Shown piece after piece: positions 13,788-14,964 of a stretch of 14,964 nt of DNA; position 1 is the first letter of the stretch, and the number at the start of each line of letters is the position of its first letter. Under the pieces are notes generated by a model. It searched no databases. It was not told the DNA's origin and saw only the letters and a program-made list of their open reading frames with translations. A program made the translations under genes and the position numbers. This DNA is from Deltaproteobacteria bacterium RIFOXYA12_FULL_61_11 (GTDB lineage: Bacteria; Bdellovibrionota_F; JAHFAK01; YA12-FULL-61-11): the NCBI GenBank assembly GCA_001799195.1, contig MGSU01000069.1, forward strand, positions 1 through 14,964. Direction: 5' to 3'.

Positions 13788-14024
13788 ATGAAGATCCTCA
13801 ACTATCGCATCCACCTGAAAAAGGAACCCGAAGGGGGGTATACCGTGACCGTGCCCACGCTCCAGGGGTGCGTGACCTTCGGCGAGACGATCGATGAAGC
13901 GATCGTCATGGCGAGAGAAGCGATACTACTCTACGTCGAAAGCCTCGTGGTGCATGGGGAGAGGATACCAACCGAAGAAGATATCCTCGAAGCGACCATC
14001 TCCGTAGAAAGTGCTCATGCCTAA
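13788..14024 (+). CDS. hicB: HicB-family antitoxin, module 2
   Basis: The product is 78 aa. GAGG lies seven bases before the ATG. It shows the classic HicB core: NYRIHLKKEPEGGYTVTVPT, LQGCVTFGETIDEAIVMARE, then AILLYVESLVVHGERIPTEE. This differs in sequence from the module 1 HicB, so the two modules were probably acquired separately rather than duplicated. The C-terminal tail DILEATISVESAHA is too short to hold a DNA-binding domain. The 3' end overlaps the following hicA by eight bases, indicating translational coupling. The product should bind and block that HicA. Confidence 0.9.
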   Translation: MKILNYRIHLKKEPEGGYTVTVPTLQGCVTFGETIDEAIVMAREAILLYVESLVVHGERIPTEEDILEATISVESAHA

Positions 14025-14232
14025 ATTATTACCACTAACCCCGAAGACCCTCATCAGAATCCTCCTGGAACACGGGTTCGTTCTCGAGAGGTCCAGGGGG
14101 AGCCATCACCTCTACTACAACGCTGAAACAATGAGGCGAGTAGTTGTACCGATACACAAGAAAGCATTGCCCAAGGGGACACTCATGGCTATTCTCCACC
14201 AGGCTGGCTTGAATAAAGATGATGTTACCTGA
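14017..14232 (+). CDS. hicA: HicA-family mRNA interferase, module 2, intact active site
   Basis: The product is 71 aa from the ATG at 14017; an in-frame GTG at 14011 is a possible start two codons earlier. The sequence is a canonical HicA: LTPKTLIRILLEHGFVLER, then SRGSHHLYYN with the conserved His at position 30, then VVPIHKKALPKGTLMAILHQ. GSHH and 'HKKxLPKGTL' are the main family signatures. The predicted activity is ribosome-independent mRNA cleavage when HicB is lost. The gene starts inside the end of hicB. Confidence 0.9.
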   Translation: MPKLLPLTPKTLIRILLEHGFVLERSRGSHHLYYNAETMRRVVVPIHKKALPKGTLMAILHQAGLNKDDVT

Positions 14233-14310
14233 CCGGCAACCACGTTGCACTTTACTCCGTCCGAAGCCTGGGTCGGAAACCACGTTGGACTTCGATAGAT
14301 TCGCCCAAAA
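14231..14310 (+). repeat. Two tandem 40-bp units of the dispersed repeat
   Basis: The units 14231-14270 and 14271-14310 share CGGCAACCACGTTGCACTTT against CGGAAACCACGTTGGACTTC in their first halves, and then diverge. The second unit matches the copy at 12941-12984 over GTCGGAAACCACGTTGGACT and the next bases. The repeat begins at the hicA stop. Confidence 0.65.
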
Positions 14311-14349
14311 CTGTACTGTTGAAGCCTTACAGCACCGGGTTTCCTGGGC

Positions 14350-14377
14350 TTGACCTGGCCGGGAAGCGTTCTATGGT
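14350..14377 (+). promoter_or_regulatory. Promoter of the MBL-fold hydrolase gene
   Basis: TTGACC (five of six) and TATGGT (four of six) are separated by 16 bases. The start near 14384 places the in-frame ATG at 14373 upstream of the transcript and supports a start at 14433. Confidence 0.45.
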
Positions 14378-14432
14378 ACTTCCTCGACAGGGGGGAAGGT
14401 TTTTCCCGCCCGGCAACACGATGGAGCAACCC

Positions 14433-14964
14433 ATGTCCGGCACCTTCGATGTTTCCCTCGTTCTTCTCGCCCTTGCCACGGCCGGAACCGACCTTGCTTC
14501 CGCCCAGCAGCCCGGCAGCGTGCTCAGCGAAGGGAGGTTCGAGAACTGGCGGCCCTTCGACAAGGGGTTCCTCGACCTCGTGAAATGGCAATTCACCCGA
14601 GAGCGCCGCTCCTGGCCTTCCTGGATCGATGCCCCCCCGAGAACCATCCCGCCCGGGCGGAACGAACGGGGACACCTCTCGTGGACTTTTATAAATCATT
14701 CTACAGTGTTACTTCGTATTGACGGCCTAACCGTGCTGACCGACCCGATCTGGTCAGAGCGCGCCAGTCCGATCTCCTTCGCCGGACCGAAACGGGTACG
14801 GCCCCCCGGGGTGCGTTTCGAGGACCTGCCGCCGATCGACCTGGTCCTGCTCAGTCACGACCATTACGACCACCTCGATCTGCCGACCCTCACGTCTCTG
14901 CGACGCACGCACGCCCCCGTGGTCTTCACCGGGCTCGGGGTCGGCGCAAGGCTAGGGACCTTCG
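14433..14964 (+). CDS. RomA/NAPE-PLD-like metallo-beta-lactamase-fold hydrolase, runs off the right edge
   Basis: Only the first 177 residues are in the window. The ATG at 14433 has GGAG six bases upstream; in-frame ATGs at 14421 and 14373 lack support. A short hydrophobic N-terminus (about 6-25) may be a signal or membrane segment. It has no positive charges, so its role is uncertain. The family pattern follows: FENWRPFDKGFLDLVKWQFT, WTFINHSTVLLRIDGLTVLT, DPIWSERASPISFAGPKRVR and LLSHDHYDHLDLPTL (139-153). The HxHxDH motif (His142, His144, Asp146, His147) binds two metal ions. The TFINHSTVLL and SERASPISFAGPKRVRPPG segments are typical of the NAPE-phospholipase D / RomA-like branch, whose members hydrolyse phosphodiester or related bonds. 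The actual substrate is unknown. Confidence 0.9.
   Translation, partial: MSGTFDVSLVLLALATAGTDLASAQQPGSVLSEGRFENWRPFDKGFLDLVKWQFTRERRSWPSWIDAPPRTIPPGRNERGHLSWTFINHSTVLLRIDGLTVLTDPIWSERASPISFAGPKRVRPPGVRFEDLPPIDLVLLSHDHYDHLDLPTLTSLRRTHAPVVFTGLGVGARLGTF

Noticed and set aside
14011-14016. GTG start two codons before the second hicA ATG
   Set aside because: It cannot be excluded, but the ATG at 14017 matches the usual HicA N-terminus better; neither has a strong ribosome-binding site.
14115-14699. 194-codon minus-strand frame over hicA and the MBL gene start
   Set aside because: The overlapping plus-strand genes have clear family motifs; this frame has none.

Overview
This is a GC-rich bacterial chromosomal segment, most likely from a Gram-negative heterotroph. 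It encodes two lipoproteins with Cys lipoboxes, other exported proteins, a fatty-acid beta-oxidation pair and a GT-C glycosyltransferase. No rRNA, tRNA, phage or transposase gene is visible. The protein set (HAD-IG 5'-nucleotidase, two-helix HAMP protein, many exported proteins) would fit a deltaproteobacterial or Myxococcota-like lineage. That placement is inference only.

Layout. (1) 1-1937, minus strand: a two-gene beta-oxidation operon, a FadI-like thiolase followed by a FadJ/FadB-like enoyl-CoA hydratase/dehydrogenase that runs off the left edge. (2) 2132-5255, plus strand: three exported proteins. These are a 198-aa lipoprotein, a 603-aa lipoprotein with an Asp/Pro-rich 60-bp tandem repeat and about eight propeller-like C-terminal repeats, and a 136-aa secreted protein of unknown function. 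(3) 5359-7876, plus strand: an ABC-F ATPase behind a near-consensus sigma70-type promoter, then a small membrane HAMP protein with no output domain. (4) 7903-12337, minus strand: a HAD-IG 5'-nucleotidase, a secreted protein with a nucleotidyltransferase-like acidic motif, and a GT39-type membrane glycosyltransferase. (5) 12338-14330: an accessory island with an unpaired ribbon-helix-helix antitoxin, two different hicBA toxin-antitoxin modules in tandem, and several families of short repeats. (6) 14433-end, plus strand: the start of a RomA/NAPE-PLD-like metallo-beta-lactamase-fold hydrolase.

The genes form small independent units rather than one pathway. The thiolase and hydratase act together in fatty-acid degradation, and each HicB should neutralise the HicA it overlaps. 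The points most worth a second look are these. The first HicA has Tyr where the catalytic His belongs. The thiolase has Gly where the second catalytic Cys belongs. Hairpins at 10367-10522 keep a shared loop while their stems change together. A repeat family surrounds the toxin-antitoxin genes. An exported protein looks like a nucleotidyltransferase. A perfect palindrome fills the spacer of the promoter of the big lipoprotein.
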